Source: Rhyzopertha dominica
Lineage: Eukaryota; Arthropoda; Insecta; Coleoptera; Bostrichidae
Direction: 5' to 3'
DNA length: 64,000 bases
Assembly (NCBI GenBank): GCA_025024175.1
Contig: QCXZ01000001.1
Span: forward strand, 18,290,001-18,354,000
How positions within the stretch are numbered: position 1 is the first letter of the stretch; every line of letters begins with the position of its first letter. The position numbers and the translations under genes are program-made. Shown in pieces: positions 37,494-49,370 of this stretch. Below the pieces are notes generated by a model that saw nothing but the letters and a program-made list of their open reading frames with translations, made no database searches and had not been told where the DNA came from.

Positions 37494-38430
37494 CAGTAGG
37501 GGAACGTGGGGGAATATCTACCACTTAAGAATTTTTTTGAATAATTATTTTGTATATCTACGAGGTGCATACAGGAACAAAAATTGAATTTAGGCGTGTA
37601 AAGGATTCCTACTTTACAGACCGGATAGAAAATTTCTAGATACGCCAATTTCTTATTAAAAAATTAAAACTCAATATCGGGTAATATCGACCAGTCGAAT
37701 AATTTTGATCACATGGTAGGGTAATATCGACCCAGTGCAAAAACTGTTTGTATTAAAAAAACTTACAGATAACGTTTAACATAGATATAATTTGCTGCCA
37801 ATGATGCCTCGGTGCAATCTGCATGAGCCCAACATTAAAGGCTCGTGACTCGGTCTCCTTCGAAACGGAACTTCTCGTACAGGCTTTTCAAGTTATTGAA
37901 CGCGGTCACCCGATTTAAGCTCGTTTTTCTGGCTTTCGAAAGCTTAGGAATGGATGCCGTTTAATAAAAAGGTATAGCCAGTCTTTTCTGCATATTTGTT
38001 TTTCAGCGGTTAAGGTATTCTGTATGTTATTGTTGATAGCATATTTGTAAACCAGTTGACGAATTTGTGTCGGTGTAAGTCCGAAAAATGCATTTGACAT
38101 ATCGATAATTGTTGCGGCAATTTCCTGTTCTTTGGCTTCACAAAAAGTTGGTTTCCTGCCTAGCTTCACTTTCTGAATTGGATATTGGCCCCTCAGTCGA
38201 TCTTGTAACGTTCCGTACGGGATTTTGTACATTGCGGCCGCTTCCCGTATGTTAGTTTTTTGTCTTCAACTCCTTTGACTGCCCTCTTCAAATCCTCCTC
38301 CGTCCAAGCAGCTCGGTTTGTTCTCCGAACGATGTTTCGAGGCATCTGTAAATATTGCGATACTTCACACTGGGGTAATATCGACCAGTTTCGGCTAATA
38401 TCGATCACCGTGCTTGCCATTGCCCCATAG
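37494..38430 (-). mobile_element. Pogo-type DNA element, deletion derivative
   Basis: The 3' end is CAGTAGGGGAACGTGGGGG at 37,494, preceded by TA. The 5' end is less certain, near 38,429 (CTATGGGGCAATGGCAAG after TA, minus strand), weakly similar. Near both ends lie copies of GGGTAATATCGACCA (37,680, 37,720, 38,373, a variant at 38,393 and a degenerate one at 37,507), probably subterminal transposase-binding repeats. The transposase remnant is listed separately. At about 0.94 kb it is far shorter than autonomous pogo elements. Confidence 0.65.
37850..38360 (-). pseudogene. Pogo-type transposase N-terminus, frameshifted
   Basis: The product begins MPRNIVRRTNRAAWTEEDLK, a Psq-type helix-turn-helix (RAAWTEEDL..AV..V). 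It then shifts by one base near 38,250 into NIREAAAMYKIPYGTLQDRL. This is followed by LGRKPTFCEAKEQEIAATI, FFGLTPTQIRQLVYKYAI and DWLYLFIKRHPFLSFRKPE, the CENP-B/Tc5-type DNA-binding region. A stop follows at 37,916, with faint homology beyond (RVTAF, NLKSLYEKFRFEGDRV), after which the DDE catalytic domain is missing. This matches pogo/Tigger/Jerky-type transposases. The frameshift and truncation make it non-functional. Confidence 0.85.
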
Positions 38431-39258
38431 TATAAACTGGTGCCTAAGATTATTGCTCGGATTCTACAGTCATTATTGTGCAAAATACTAACTTACAGTA
38501 GTGCATCACACAATACTTCATATACCGACGATGAAATAACCACGTTTAGACCTAAGTACACCCGCGGACATATAAAATGAGGCGATCTAGCCGGGCGGCA
38601 TCTCGGGCGGGGTAATTTGGTTCACAACTCTTCTCAGTGAAATCAGTACAGCTAATTGCCGCATAGCGGCGTAGGCACTTAAAGTTATGCTGCCGTTATG
38701 ACATTTCTCGGCGTTTCAAGTTTCAGATATTCCAAAATTCATATGCTTGCTTGCTTGCAGCCCTTACGTTTACGTTTAGCAAAGGTGAATAATCATTACA
38801 CCTGACAAGCAAACAGGAAAAAATATAACTTTCTTTTAGTGAAAGTAAGTTTTTATATTTACTTAACTATCCATGAGCACTTTAAAATCGTTCTAAGGTA
38901 AAATCCCGCTATATTATTTAATAACATTACATGACTTTAGGAAAACAAATTACTTTTTGCTAAAAAATGAGCAATATTACAGATTTCAATATAAAATTAC
39001 TACAAATAAGTTAGTGTGCAGGCAATATAGATATAAGTAAAAATATCAAACAGTGGTGAGGATATTTTAAATGTGATCCAAAATGAATATAACAGAAATA
39101 TTGATATATAACGTCTATATAAGTAATTGGATCTTATTATTGTTAGTATTAGTTTGGAAAACATTCTTTTTCTCAGAAACGGTTAACTTTAGACAAATTT
39201 GCAGAGCGGCAAGCGCCTTTACTGCATATATTGTATTCCTTTACATTGATGTATAGCA
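38431..39258. other. Gene-free stretch
   Basis: No supportable gene or element. A GC-rich patch around 38,590-38,700 has no readable frame. Confidence 0.4.
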
Positions 39259-39259
39259 T

Positions 39260-40940
39260 ATAATATAAAAGCAAACCAACTCTTTCAACTACAGTAGTAT
39301 ACCGTGATCTACTAATTTTTAGTATTAGGAATTTGCTTACCGAAAATATACCATATTTCCTTTACAAAAAGCATCCCTAAGTTATTTAACAACTTGACGT
39401 TTTTGCATTAAAAATTAAAACTGCATTCTTAATTATAAGCATTTGGAACCCTAACAAACTAGTAAACCGAAGACTTCACTTTTTCCGGAGGGATCTGTTA
39501 TAGCTGCCCTCAGTTTACAATGAGATTGAGTGATACAAAAATAGTACCATTTGTTCATTTGTAGTAATTTGAGCCGCGTAAGAAGCTTAAGCGTATTGGG
39601 ATCTGTTATTACCTGGTTGTTTTGCGAAACTCGATGCAGTACACCTTATAATAAGAATAATATTGCATATCATTTATCTGTATTGTATTTGTGAAGAATT
39701 GCTCACCTATCCCTACTTTCCGGTATTAAAACTCTTACGGCCCTACGGCGGTGCAAGCAGATGAACCGATAACATGTTCTCGGCAAAATTTTTGTTCGTG
39801 CGCTTGCCTCAAATTATTTCACCTATTGCGAGAACTATTAACCAGAAAATCGCAATCGTGGGACTTGGAGATTATAATCTAAAAGTCTGATAATTCAGAG
39901 AACTATTCAGAAATAAAGTTAAAAAGCAAAAATAGTCCAATATTACTTGCATATAAACGTAATCAACAATCGTATTTTTAGTATTGATGCGCAAATAAGA
40001 ATTTAAGTTATATAGGTATGCTATCTGAGTTGCTAAAACTATACCTATAAATGGATACACTTTTCCAGAAATTCTCAAAATTAACGGACTCCCTTGCAGA
40101 AAGAATACTAAAATCAATTTAATATTTCATTTTGAAATTTTTTATTAATATAATTCCACACCATCTTTCAATATTTAAATCAATTTTATTCATATTGACA
40201 CATTTGAAAAGAGGATAAAATTACTTATATCAAGACTTTTACCATTACACATAAAAGTCAATAAAAGCAATTATTATGAAAAACAACAAGCAATTTTGCT
40301 TTTTAAGATATTTTAGAATGTCTCTCGTAACTGATTTCGATTTTTCTCGCGATGGGTAAACTAAGCCCGGGCAAACGCTAGAACAAAAATATTATCGGGG
40401 AACATCTTATCTATCGGGCCGTCCACTTGAGTCGCCGAAGGGCCATAAAAGTTTTAATACCAGAAAGTATAGGTAAGCAGTCCATCACAAGTACAGAGGA
40501 GTAACAATGCAATATTGTTCTTACCTGCATCAAGTTTCGCAGAAAGACCAGGTAATAACAGACCCCAATGTGCTTAAGCTTACTTATACACGCCTCAAAT
40601 CTTATCTGAATATTGATACAGTTTCAAATTACTACATTGGATTTTTGTATCCCTCAATCTCACTGTAAACTAAGGGCAGTTACTAGATCGCTCCGGAAAA
40701 GGTGCAATCTTCACTTACTAATTTTCTAGTGTTCCAAATGATGATCATTATGAATGCACTTTTATTTTTAATGCAAAAGCTTCAAGTTGTTAAATAACTG
40801 TTAAGCATGATTTTACAAAAAAAAATAATAAAAAAGGAAACGTAACACTGTCGGTAAGCAAAATGCATATTATTTAAAAATTGGTAGACCATTGTATACT
40901 ACTGTAGTTTAAGGAGCAGGTTTGCGTTTATATTAAATCA
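39260..40940. repeat. Large foldback structure
   Basis: The left arm (about 39,260-39,865) and the right arm (about 40,315-40,940) are inverted copies with frequent substitutions and small gaps. Matching blocks include ACTACAGTAGTATAC, TTATTTAACAACTTGA, TTTTCCGGAG, GTTTACA.TGAGATTGAG and TCTGTTATTACCTGGT. A 450-bp AT-rich spacer separates the arms. There is no coding frame. It is either an old foldback transposon or an inverted duplication of an unknown element. Confidence 0.7.
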
Positions 40941-41746
40941 ATCAAACCGTCTAAACCATATCAAATTTGAATAAATAGTACTGTATGAGGATGACAGTGG
41001 TAGGCATCAACTTAAAATAATACAATATCTGCTGTTACTGATTACAACAAACATAAATTTTTATTGATTATCTAATTCCAAACTCTGGTAAGTTACTGCC
41101 CTCCGGAATTAAACAAAAAAATATTTTTTTATATCTACGTAAAAAATTAACATACGTTAGTGATTTTTTACAGTTCATTATGACTTATTTAGAAACATTG
41201 TTCATAAAAGATTTGACACATTTCGTGAACCGGAAGTTGTTTCTTTTGCTTCTGGGGTACACTATAGTAATAACCACAGCTAATTTACTTGTGAGAAAAA
41301 ATCTTTTCCAAACTAATACTAACAATAATAAGATTCTTTTACTTATATTGACGTTACAACTGTCGTCCGCGTTTATTAGGATAAAATCAATAAAGTTATT
41401 GTTTTCGATAGATATATTTACTTATAGCTTTGTCCACCTCTATTAATCAAATTGATAATGGTAAACGAATGATTCTCGACTAACATTCTGACATGGCATT
41501 GGGATATACCTATAAATAGCTAGGTACTGAAATTTGTTTTCGCAGGTCATTACCATTACCAATTTCTTTTTGCATTGGTCACTGTCATAGGTACCTTCGG
41601 GTAGAAGTTTCTATATTTTTTCTCCTTTCTTAACAGAAAACAGCTTATTACCACTGTCCACAAGCAAGCGAAAAGAAGTTACTTATTACAGGCTGATTGT
41701 TTTACTAACACTTTGTAGAAGAATTGAATATTTTAGTTAATATGGG
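40941..41746. other. Gene-free stretch
   Basis: The frame at 41,180-41,446 follows an acceptor-like TTTTTTACAG but its hydrophobic, Leu/Ile-rich translation is not recognised; I do not call it a gene. Confidence 0.4.
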
Positions 41747-42989
41747 TACATTACGAGGAGCGGCTAAATGCCAGACTGGGCTCCGCTAACTATGTATTGC
41801 GCACGCGTGCAGCATGTTTACCTGAAACTAGAATTCAGCTGAAATTTTCGCGGGATGAAATTTCTTTTTTTAATACTAGGTGAGATTAGCTTTTTTGTTA
41901 AGGGGTGGGTATATTTGCGTCAAGATGTTTTATAAATACGTAATTCAACAAAGCCTTTCATATTTTTTAATATCAAATAAACCATAACACACTTATTGTA
42001 TGTTATAGGTCTTAACGTAAAGAGTCATGAGGTGTGTCTAAGGAATTAAATTATATTCTAATAGTAGACTGCTGATTCTGGATAAAATTAATTTTATCGA
42101 TGACAATAAAAATTAAGCTATTGGTACACACTATTTTCAGCCACCGTATATGTATGATCATCAGTTGCAAACGTTGACACATACAAATTATCATAATTTA
42201 TCAAATTTCTGCCAATTCGTTTTGTTTCAGGCACAGGAGGTTTTTTATAAACCGTTTTTGGACTTGTTTCTCTGGGTTGAAACAGAACTGTTTTGTTTCA
42301 TAATTTTTTATTTTATTTTACACCACATTTCAGATTCCTAGAGGCTGCCCACATAATGCGGGACACCTTGTATATAACGAAAAATACATACCAGAACGAT
42401 TGCAAGGATAATATACAATTAACCCCTTTTTAGATTTAAGTTTTCGTGTGATGCAGTAGTTAGAAAGTGTAGTCTTCTCTATTGACGACTTACACACTTT
42501 AAAATCTGGAATATTAACAATAGTCTTTATATTCAGTACCGTTGAATTTTTACTTATACTAGCAAATGTTAGTTTATCGAGTTCAGTACCTTTATTATGT
42601 ATTTGTTCCAAATGATTTATGAGGAGAGAGTACTGCTGGAAAGAACAAGAGCAACCTTCTTCTAAACTTTTGTGATTCTACATAGACCGCGAGTAGAACA
42701 AATCACTTTTTGCGTTATGTACTATTAAAGAACGTCTGTTCAGGTTACTTTGCTTAGAATAAAGCTTATTGCACACCAGACACCTGACCGCCATTATTAC
42801 TTAAAAACAAAATAAGTACGATTCTAATGGGTTCTATATAAAACCAAAAGAACCAGAGACAAAATTATGCAAAAACATAACCAGGACAGGAGACTATTCG
42901 CATTCGTAGACGCGCCACTAAGAACCACGCATGCGCAGTAGTCGGAGCCTCGGAGCCCTATTCTGTTATTTAGCCGCTCCTACATTACG
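41747..42989. mobile_element. TIR element with perfect 9-bp target duplication (Mutator-like size)
   Basis: TACATTACG occurs immediately outside both ends (41,747-41,755 and 42,981-42,989). The element (41,756-42,980) starts AGGAGCGGCTAAATG and ends with the complement of GGAGCGGCTAAAT. The similarity continues inward as GGGCTCCG and GCGCA(C/T)GCGTG, giving terminal inverted repeats of about 60-70 bp with gaps. A 9-bp duplication is typical of Mutator-like elements. No transposase is readable inside. Confidence 0.8.
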
Positions 42990-43083
42990 TGCCACTGTGA
43001 AGCTATATATTTAGCGGGACATTTTGCTTAACAAGTACCAAATATTTGGAAAATGAAGCGAGTCGTAGTTATCTGATAACAAT

Positions 43084-44701
43084 ATGCAAGACATAGGCGA
43101 TAGACGCCGAGATGATGTTAGCTCTTTCACAGGTTTCCCGTTTCTCGTGCGCCAATCGGCAGGATTCGTACAAACGCATTCATACGAAGCGATGATCGGG
43201 TGTGATAGTTAAGAAAGCTTTCCCCTTGAAAGATCAGTATACACCACAGAACTAAACAGCTAGATGTTTAATGTAATGATTGCATTGCATTTTGTGATAA
43301 ATGATCCTCGCGCAGGTAGGGCCAGACACATGCGCAGTAAATATTATATGGGCATGTAATGGAAACGTCACAACAAACAACAAGACCTTGAACATATTTC
43401 GGCCGTCATTCACTTAGTCACACTCAAGCATACCATAAAAATTGGCCGTCTGTAGACAACATGGAGTCCGCCGCGCGTATGACCACACTGTCATTATAAA
43501 GTTACTGTAGTCATTAGTCATACCGAAGCCATCTGTCCGTTGAATAGGTGACTACTGCATAACACAATATTAATTATTAGATCCTTTTTAATATGTAACT
43601 AACTTGTGTCTTTCTTTAGCGGGGAGGGGGCCCGTAGATGTGGCCGGACCTTCACAGGACTCCTTGCAACCTTACAGGGCCGAACAATATCAAGAAGAGT
43701 TACTTCAGCGGAATTCTGAAGAATTTCATCAGCAATCCTCTACAGGGAGAAGATTAATANGGGTGCCAACAGGTATTCGGAATACAAAACTACATCCGCG
43801 CTTTCATACGAATTTTACATACTTCACACCAGATAGGCCTAAATTTCCCGCCCAAAAACGGTCTGCATTCAATTAATTTTCCAAAAATGAACATATTCAT
43901 ACCTAGCCACTTAATGCAAACGTTTAAGCTTATCTTGTCAGTTTTGTTTTTCGAAACAGGATCCGTTCATAAAAATTCCCGTCACATAAAGCGCCAAACG
44001 TTGTCTCCGTCTTCAGTACCAACAATAGATCAATAATTTAAGATTAACTGAAAAAGAAGGCTTCTAACTGTACCAAATTATAATTCGGGCAAAAAAGTGT
44101 AAAGAATGATTAAGTATGACATGCAATTTTACGCAAAAACAGATAGCACAAAACATTAGGATGGAGAGGAAGATAGTTATGCAGCAAGAAATTTTGAAAT
44201 AAAGAATATAACTATAAATTTTACATAAATTATGAATATTAATTCTTTTATTGTTGTTTTAATTCTTTTGACTAAGCATATGTGATTATCGCCAGAATGC
44301 TTGTAAAATTATGCTTTTTTTTAACTTTCGGCAAGTGTTTATTAATAAGATAACCATCACCCGCTTATATGTAAAAAAATTGCAGGTAAAACTACTTCAT
44401 TTACTTTTAATCATTGTTTAGAATTGATAACCACCAGAATCTCGAAGAATTATTAGTTAAAATATACAATAAAACGCTTTTTTGTAATGAAAAAAGGCGT
44501 TGAATACCTTAGTCAGAATCCGCCCGCACATTTTAGCTTTTGTTTCTCTAACTTGATAAGACTTATTTCCTGTTCCAAGTAATAATCTGCCTAGTGCCTA
44601 CATCAATTGATTTAATTAGTTAACTAAAGTTTTATTTTTCTTCCACAGCTTTGGTAGCAGCGGCTGGTGGCAACACAATGGGGAATAATCGTGATCGATA
44701 A
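43084..44701 (+). CDS. Small three-exon gene, 84-residue product of unknown function
   Basis: Three exons splice in phase 1: 43,084-43,132 (MQDIGDRRRDDVSSFT), donor G|gtttcc; 43,620-43,772 after TTTCTTTAG (GPSQDSLQPYRAEQYQEELL, then HQQSSTGRRL), donor ACAG|gtattc; 44,649-44,701 after a TTTTTCTTCCACAG acceptor (LVAAAGGNTMGNNRDR, stop). An AATAAA lies 96 bp after the stop. The product is hydrophilic, Gln/Arg-rich, without signal peptide or membrane segment. The coding composition and three phase-consistent junctions support a real gene. The first exon is short and less certain; the last two could instead be the end of a longer gene. One codon contains an N at 43,760. Confidence 0.5.
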
Positions 44702-46535
44702 AGCGATCTTCCGTGAAAACAAAAAGCTGCATTATATTATTGTACAAAATGTCGCTGTTGTAATACACATAAAATGTTTAAAAATATAATATAAGTAATA
44801 AACATGGACCATGCACATACAGTATGTAATCGCATAATCCCTGCCTTCCCAGTAATTGCACGTTTACTGTTTAAAAAAAAATTCCTTTGAAGTTCAACTT
44901 GTTTATTTAGAACTTACTCCGTTGTTTTGAAATAGTACAAGCGATCCTACCTATGGTTTTAAAATAATGTCTATGGCTTAAAGTTTACTAGAATGCATGC
45001 TATAAATTGAATATCTCGCACCGATAAAAATAAAACAAATAAAAGATGTATTTTTGCGCGATAACTGACGCATAAGAAAACAGTTAAAAATATTAAAGTG
45101 TAACCGCACGATGAGTAGTCAAGTTTTCTCGATATTTGCAAGCGCTATTGTTTTTTTTTTGTTAAATTGTGGTTATGATTAGATATGCCCGTATTTAAAA
45201 TGTCATATCGAATAGTGATATAGATCTTATGTGGTTACATAGGTATTTACAATATTATCCATGTTTTCGACATAATCGTTTTTAAAACATTTTTATTATG
45301 AAAAATATCCATTTAATCTTATCTAAAGTATCTCAAATAACATTGATATTATATGCCGTGGTCTATGGAAATAGGTAACTCTGTAAGAGCAGGCCTTCGG
45401 CAAAAAGCATTTGAAGTTCTGTTTTTTTTTAATGACTAAACAGGTGACTATATACAAATTACAGTATTTCGAAATTTTCTTAATACATGATGAGAGATAA
45501 CTCTCCAGTTACGAATACTTACCATCGCCGTCAATTACGCATTAAATAGTTATTTATTAGAAATACTTACAAATACTAGTAATACGGAAATATCGCCGTG
45601 AGTACAAGTGTGTTGCAAAACTGTCATACGGGATGAGCAATTAAAAAAGCTGGTTGACCCGATCTCATACTAAATAGCGATCGAGTTTTGGGGAAACGTT
45701 ACTTAACTAAAGTGGCAAAAAGAAGTCAACCTTTTAGAATAAACTCTCGAGTGCGCTACAGTATTCTACCTCTAAAAGCATGTCTGGTAATGGTAAATGT
45801 ATAAAGTAACTAATACTTAGACTTTTTTAATTAAGCGCTGTTTTGCACGACACACTGTTTGTAAACTGTACAATAAAGGAATGGGGTGGGGTGAATATTA
45901 AAATGGCAACTGGATGTAATACCTCAAATTTGGCTTATCGATCTAGATGGACAAGGTATCATTATCAAGCGATTTGTAGTAATTTTGCCTAAATACCTTG
46001 ATTTCAATTTTTTATAAACAATGAAATTACATTTCTTGTCTCGCTGAAAGGATAATTGAATGTTAATATTAAGGACTCAATGATTTTTTCAATGGCATAA
46101 AAGCTTTGGATTTATGCTAAATTACGAAAAACACTTATATGAAGGTCGGTTTTACTTATCTGCCTTCAATTTTGATTTGTGGCGCTTTCTTGGCAGAATT
46201 TCGAAATGGAGGAATCTGTTCAAAAATTCGTACCTATATATCAAATCCTTATAGGCAAACCAAAGTAACGCCGTTTGATTTCTGAACGATTCAGTTTACT
46301 AAACACCTGCAGTGCCGTGATTTATAAAAAAAGACAAATTAGGAATGTTAAAAACTCTTTTTTTTAATAGCATATTTATATATTTTCTGGTCAAAAGCTT
46401 TTTTGGCAGCTTTTCATCATTATAAGGTTTGTATAGTCCAATGTAAAAATTCAGGTTGCTGCCCTAAAACAACTAAATTTCGTGAAACTTCTATCTTTTG
46501 GGCAATACAATTGGAGTGGCTGCAAATTGAATCAA
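44702..46535. other. Gene-free stretch
   Basis: Holds the likely polyadenylation signal of the small gene (44,797-44,802). Otherwise it is AT-rich sequence without a supportable feature. Confidence 0.45.
44797..44802 (+). promoter_or_regulatory. Polyadenylation signal AATAAA
   Basis: Canonical hexamer 96 bp downstream of the stop codon at 44,699-44,701, a normal distance for a short 3' UTR. Confidence 0.45.
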
Positions 46536-47170
46536 TAATTCCACATCAAGTTATCAAAATGATATTTACGCTTTTATTTCTTATATTATACGACAATAAT
46601 GAGATTTTGAGGCAAAAATCCATAAATTTTTAAAGCCGTTTTTTCTAAATAACTTGAAAATTATTAACTTAAAAAAATGCAAGAGTGCTTTTTAATCACA
46701 TTTGATTTTCTATACAACATACAACAGCAAAATCGTGTGAACAGGGTCCAAAATCCATTTTTTGTGGAAATATATCGAAAATGTCAAAATTTCTGTGAGA
46801 AATTTTATTTCCTATTTTCGAAGATATTTATGAAAAATCGGTTTTTTAAGTAACGCTTTTATGCTAATATCTTCTAAACAGTTTGCTGCACCGAAAATTT
46901 ATAAGAACGATTAATACTCGCAGTTATACTACTAATCACATACTAAAAAAATTAAAAATTTGCAAAAAAGGGTAGTTACTTCCCAATTTCACCCCCTTCC
47001 TTACACCCCAAAAACGATAGGTCGCTTTAGGTAGTTCAGATTATTTATATGTGTGCCAAATTTCAAGATCATATGTTAAGTTTTTCGAAAGTTATCGCGT
47101 TCACACACAGACCGACAGACACACGCGATACAATCTTTCCATTCGTGGGATGTGGAAGTAAACTAATACA
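46520..47170 (-). mobile_element. Non-autonomous TIR element, copy 2
   Basis: Reverse-orientation relative of the repeat at 7190-8091, shortened by internal deletions to about 625 bp. It ends GGGATGTGGAAGTA at 47,160. The left inverted repeat is eroded (AATTCCACATCAAG near 46,537). The conserved about 20 bp outside the inverted repeat (GCAAATTGAATCAAT) are present here as well. Confidence 0.7.
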
Positions 47171-47429
47171 GAAAATAAATGAAAGTATAGAACTAGAAAT
47201 TATTTTAATGTTGCAAGAAACATATAACATACCGCAAAGCAGTGTATTAGCCGAATTAAATAGAAATTTTTAAAATCAATTATAATTAACAAAAAAACCA
47301 TTATACACTTTTATTTTCAACAGTTGATGGAAGATATTACCATTTTCTTCAATACAAAGATGTAGTTTTCCTCTAAAAGACAGTCTAACACGACCTGCTT
47401 GTTTTATCTCCTTTTTAGTCTAAGTTTAC

Positions 47430-47790
47430 ACTTATTTTCTCCAACAGATTCCCAAATGCAGAAATCAATCAGAGTAAGGTCGGGAAAACGACCGCCCAAA
47501 TGATTGCTCATCATCTGCTTGTCCAGCTATTTAGAAAAGTTTCAGTTAAATAGTACGGGGGTTTCATCCTGCTGCCTCACGATCCAACGCGTATGCAAAT
47601 CCACGTTTTTCATCAGACGTGGGAGATTATTTTGAAGAAATTCTCGATTATATTGCAGTTCATTTTTTCATTACTCTAACATAAGTTCATCATACCAAGC
47701 ATAAAAAATTACGTTCGACGACACCATCAGGAAGCAATATATACAAATTTATGTAAAATCCGATGCCTACGACCCGGGTTCTCACTATCC
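47430..47790 (-). pseudogene. Mariner-like transposase C-terminal fragment
   Basis: On the minus strand: QYNREFLQNNLPRLMKN, then RWIVRQQDETPVLFN, which matches the mariner block FLQ..LP.L......RWFQQDGAPAHF with the catalytic Asp kept and the His lost. It is followed by a stop and then HLGGRFPDLTLIDFCIWE, the WPPRSPDLTPLDFFLW block. Stops and deletions have destroyed it. It may be part of the same family as 22,715-22,885. Confidence 0.65.
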
Positions 47791-49039
47791 ACGGACAGAT
47801 CGGATGGACAGAAATGAAGCTACCGTCTTTGGTAGCTTGCACATTTGTAATAACTTTATTTTTTCATACCGTTTGCTCCTGTCCCGATTGACAGTTTTTT
47901 TTGTTGGTTTCTCCAGTAGTGCCAGTACTACAGTATTGCTCCTTATTAGATTTTGAATGTTCATTAAAATTACCTGTAATTTTAATCTGAAAATGCCAAA
48001 TGGGACGTTGCGGCAAGAGTTTATAGATAACGTTGCCAAGTCGCCACAGTTACAATTATTAGAGTCTTTCAGACATTGACTCATAACTTAAGCACTTATG
48101 ATATTCATCAGCTCCAGCATCGATTATGTAAGAATTCGCGTCCTTAATAAAATGCTAACATAATGTTCATATCCAGTCAGATCTGTGATATGGGTTGTAC
48201 TGACTTTGATTATCAACGTAAAATAAAAGATGTCATTTGTAAGACACACCCACAAGTGTGGACAATATCAATGCAATTTGCATAAACTGAAAGTGCGACC
48301 CTAGATGTTCAATACAATAGAATTTGTTTGGGCATAAAAAATAACGGCAATAATCCTGAACATTGAGAAATGACTAAAATTGTGTTACAGGATATTTAGT
48401 GAAATTGGTTTTCAGTTAGTCTTTGTTCCGCTACAGTCTTAGCTATTAAAATGTAACTGTTGCGCCCCTTATATTTATATTTTTTTATTTTATATTTATG
48501 ATCTGTTATTTTGACACTTAAAGTAATATTTTCAAGCAAAACAGATTTTTAATTAATATTATTTTTGACTATATGAAAATGCGGTTTTCATCGATTTTTT
48601 TAGTGACGCAAAAAGTCTCGAATCATTGTATTAAATATATATTTAAGTAAACCTTTGAGAAAACGCCTCCTTGCGTCAAGTACATCAACAACTACTTATT
48701 AGCACTCAACAATGCAGTCGGTAGAGGGATAAGCAGTTATAAATCAACATGCATGTCCGTTGAAACCTGTAAAGCCAAGCTCCAGTTATTAGATATTTCC
48801 TATTTCAATATTCACCCCTCAAAAATTCGTGCAGAAATGACTGAATTTATCTAAAAGAATCTTCAAATATTTACTACTGCATGCACGTTTTTATTACAAT
48901 ATATAAAATACATGATTTCTATAATTTGAATAAATAAAAGTTATCCAGCAATTTCTATATCAAAATATGGTGTTGGATAAAAGATCGAATATATAATGAA
49001 CAAATGCATTATCCTAACACGGCATTTCACAATCATATC
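47791..49039. other. Gene-free stretch
   Basis: No supportable gene. A minus frame at 47,785-48,084 adjoins the mariner remnant but has no recognisable motif. Confidence 0.4.
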
Positions 49040-49370
49040 AATCTGTTATATTGATCGTTTCGTCGTGTTTTTCTGCACATAGGTACTGCACGAATAGCCA
49101 ACACTGCACNATCTTAGCGCTGCTAAAGCATTTTCNTTTGACTTTGTCCGGTCTGATAACTCGCTCGATAATCGCTATTCAAATTCACAACTTCAGAACT
49201 CCCGCGCTTCGCTCTATTGGGCTATTTATACCCCCCATCGACCATTTTTTGCCTTCTGTTTGTCGCTAGGATCATTACCTGCAATGTCTTAGCCCATGGC
49301 CACCTTCAATAAGGCCGCGGCCGTAGTAAATGGCAACAGCGCAATGGCGCGAGCATCAGGCCGATAAGCC
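49040..49370 (-). repeat. LTR-like repeat, copy 2
   Basis: On the minus strand it has GGTATAAATAGCCCAATAGA and the GATCCTAGC segment shared with 21,850-22,275. The part at 49,290-49,350 (GCGCTGTTGCCATTTACTAC, GGTGGCCATG) also matches 50,944-51,000. Two N bases lie inside. Confidence 0.5.

Noticed and set aside
43773..43876. Continuation of the exon-2 frame of the small gene past its donor
   Set aside because: A good GT donor precedes it and the spliced reading matches the phase of the next exon; the extension looks like intron read-through.
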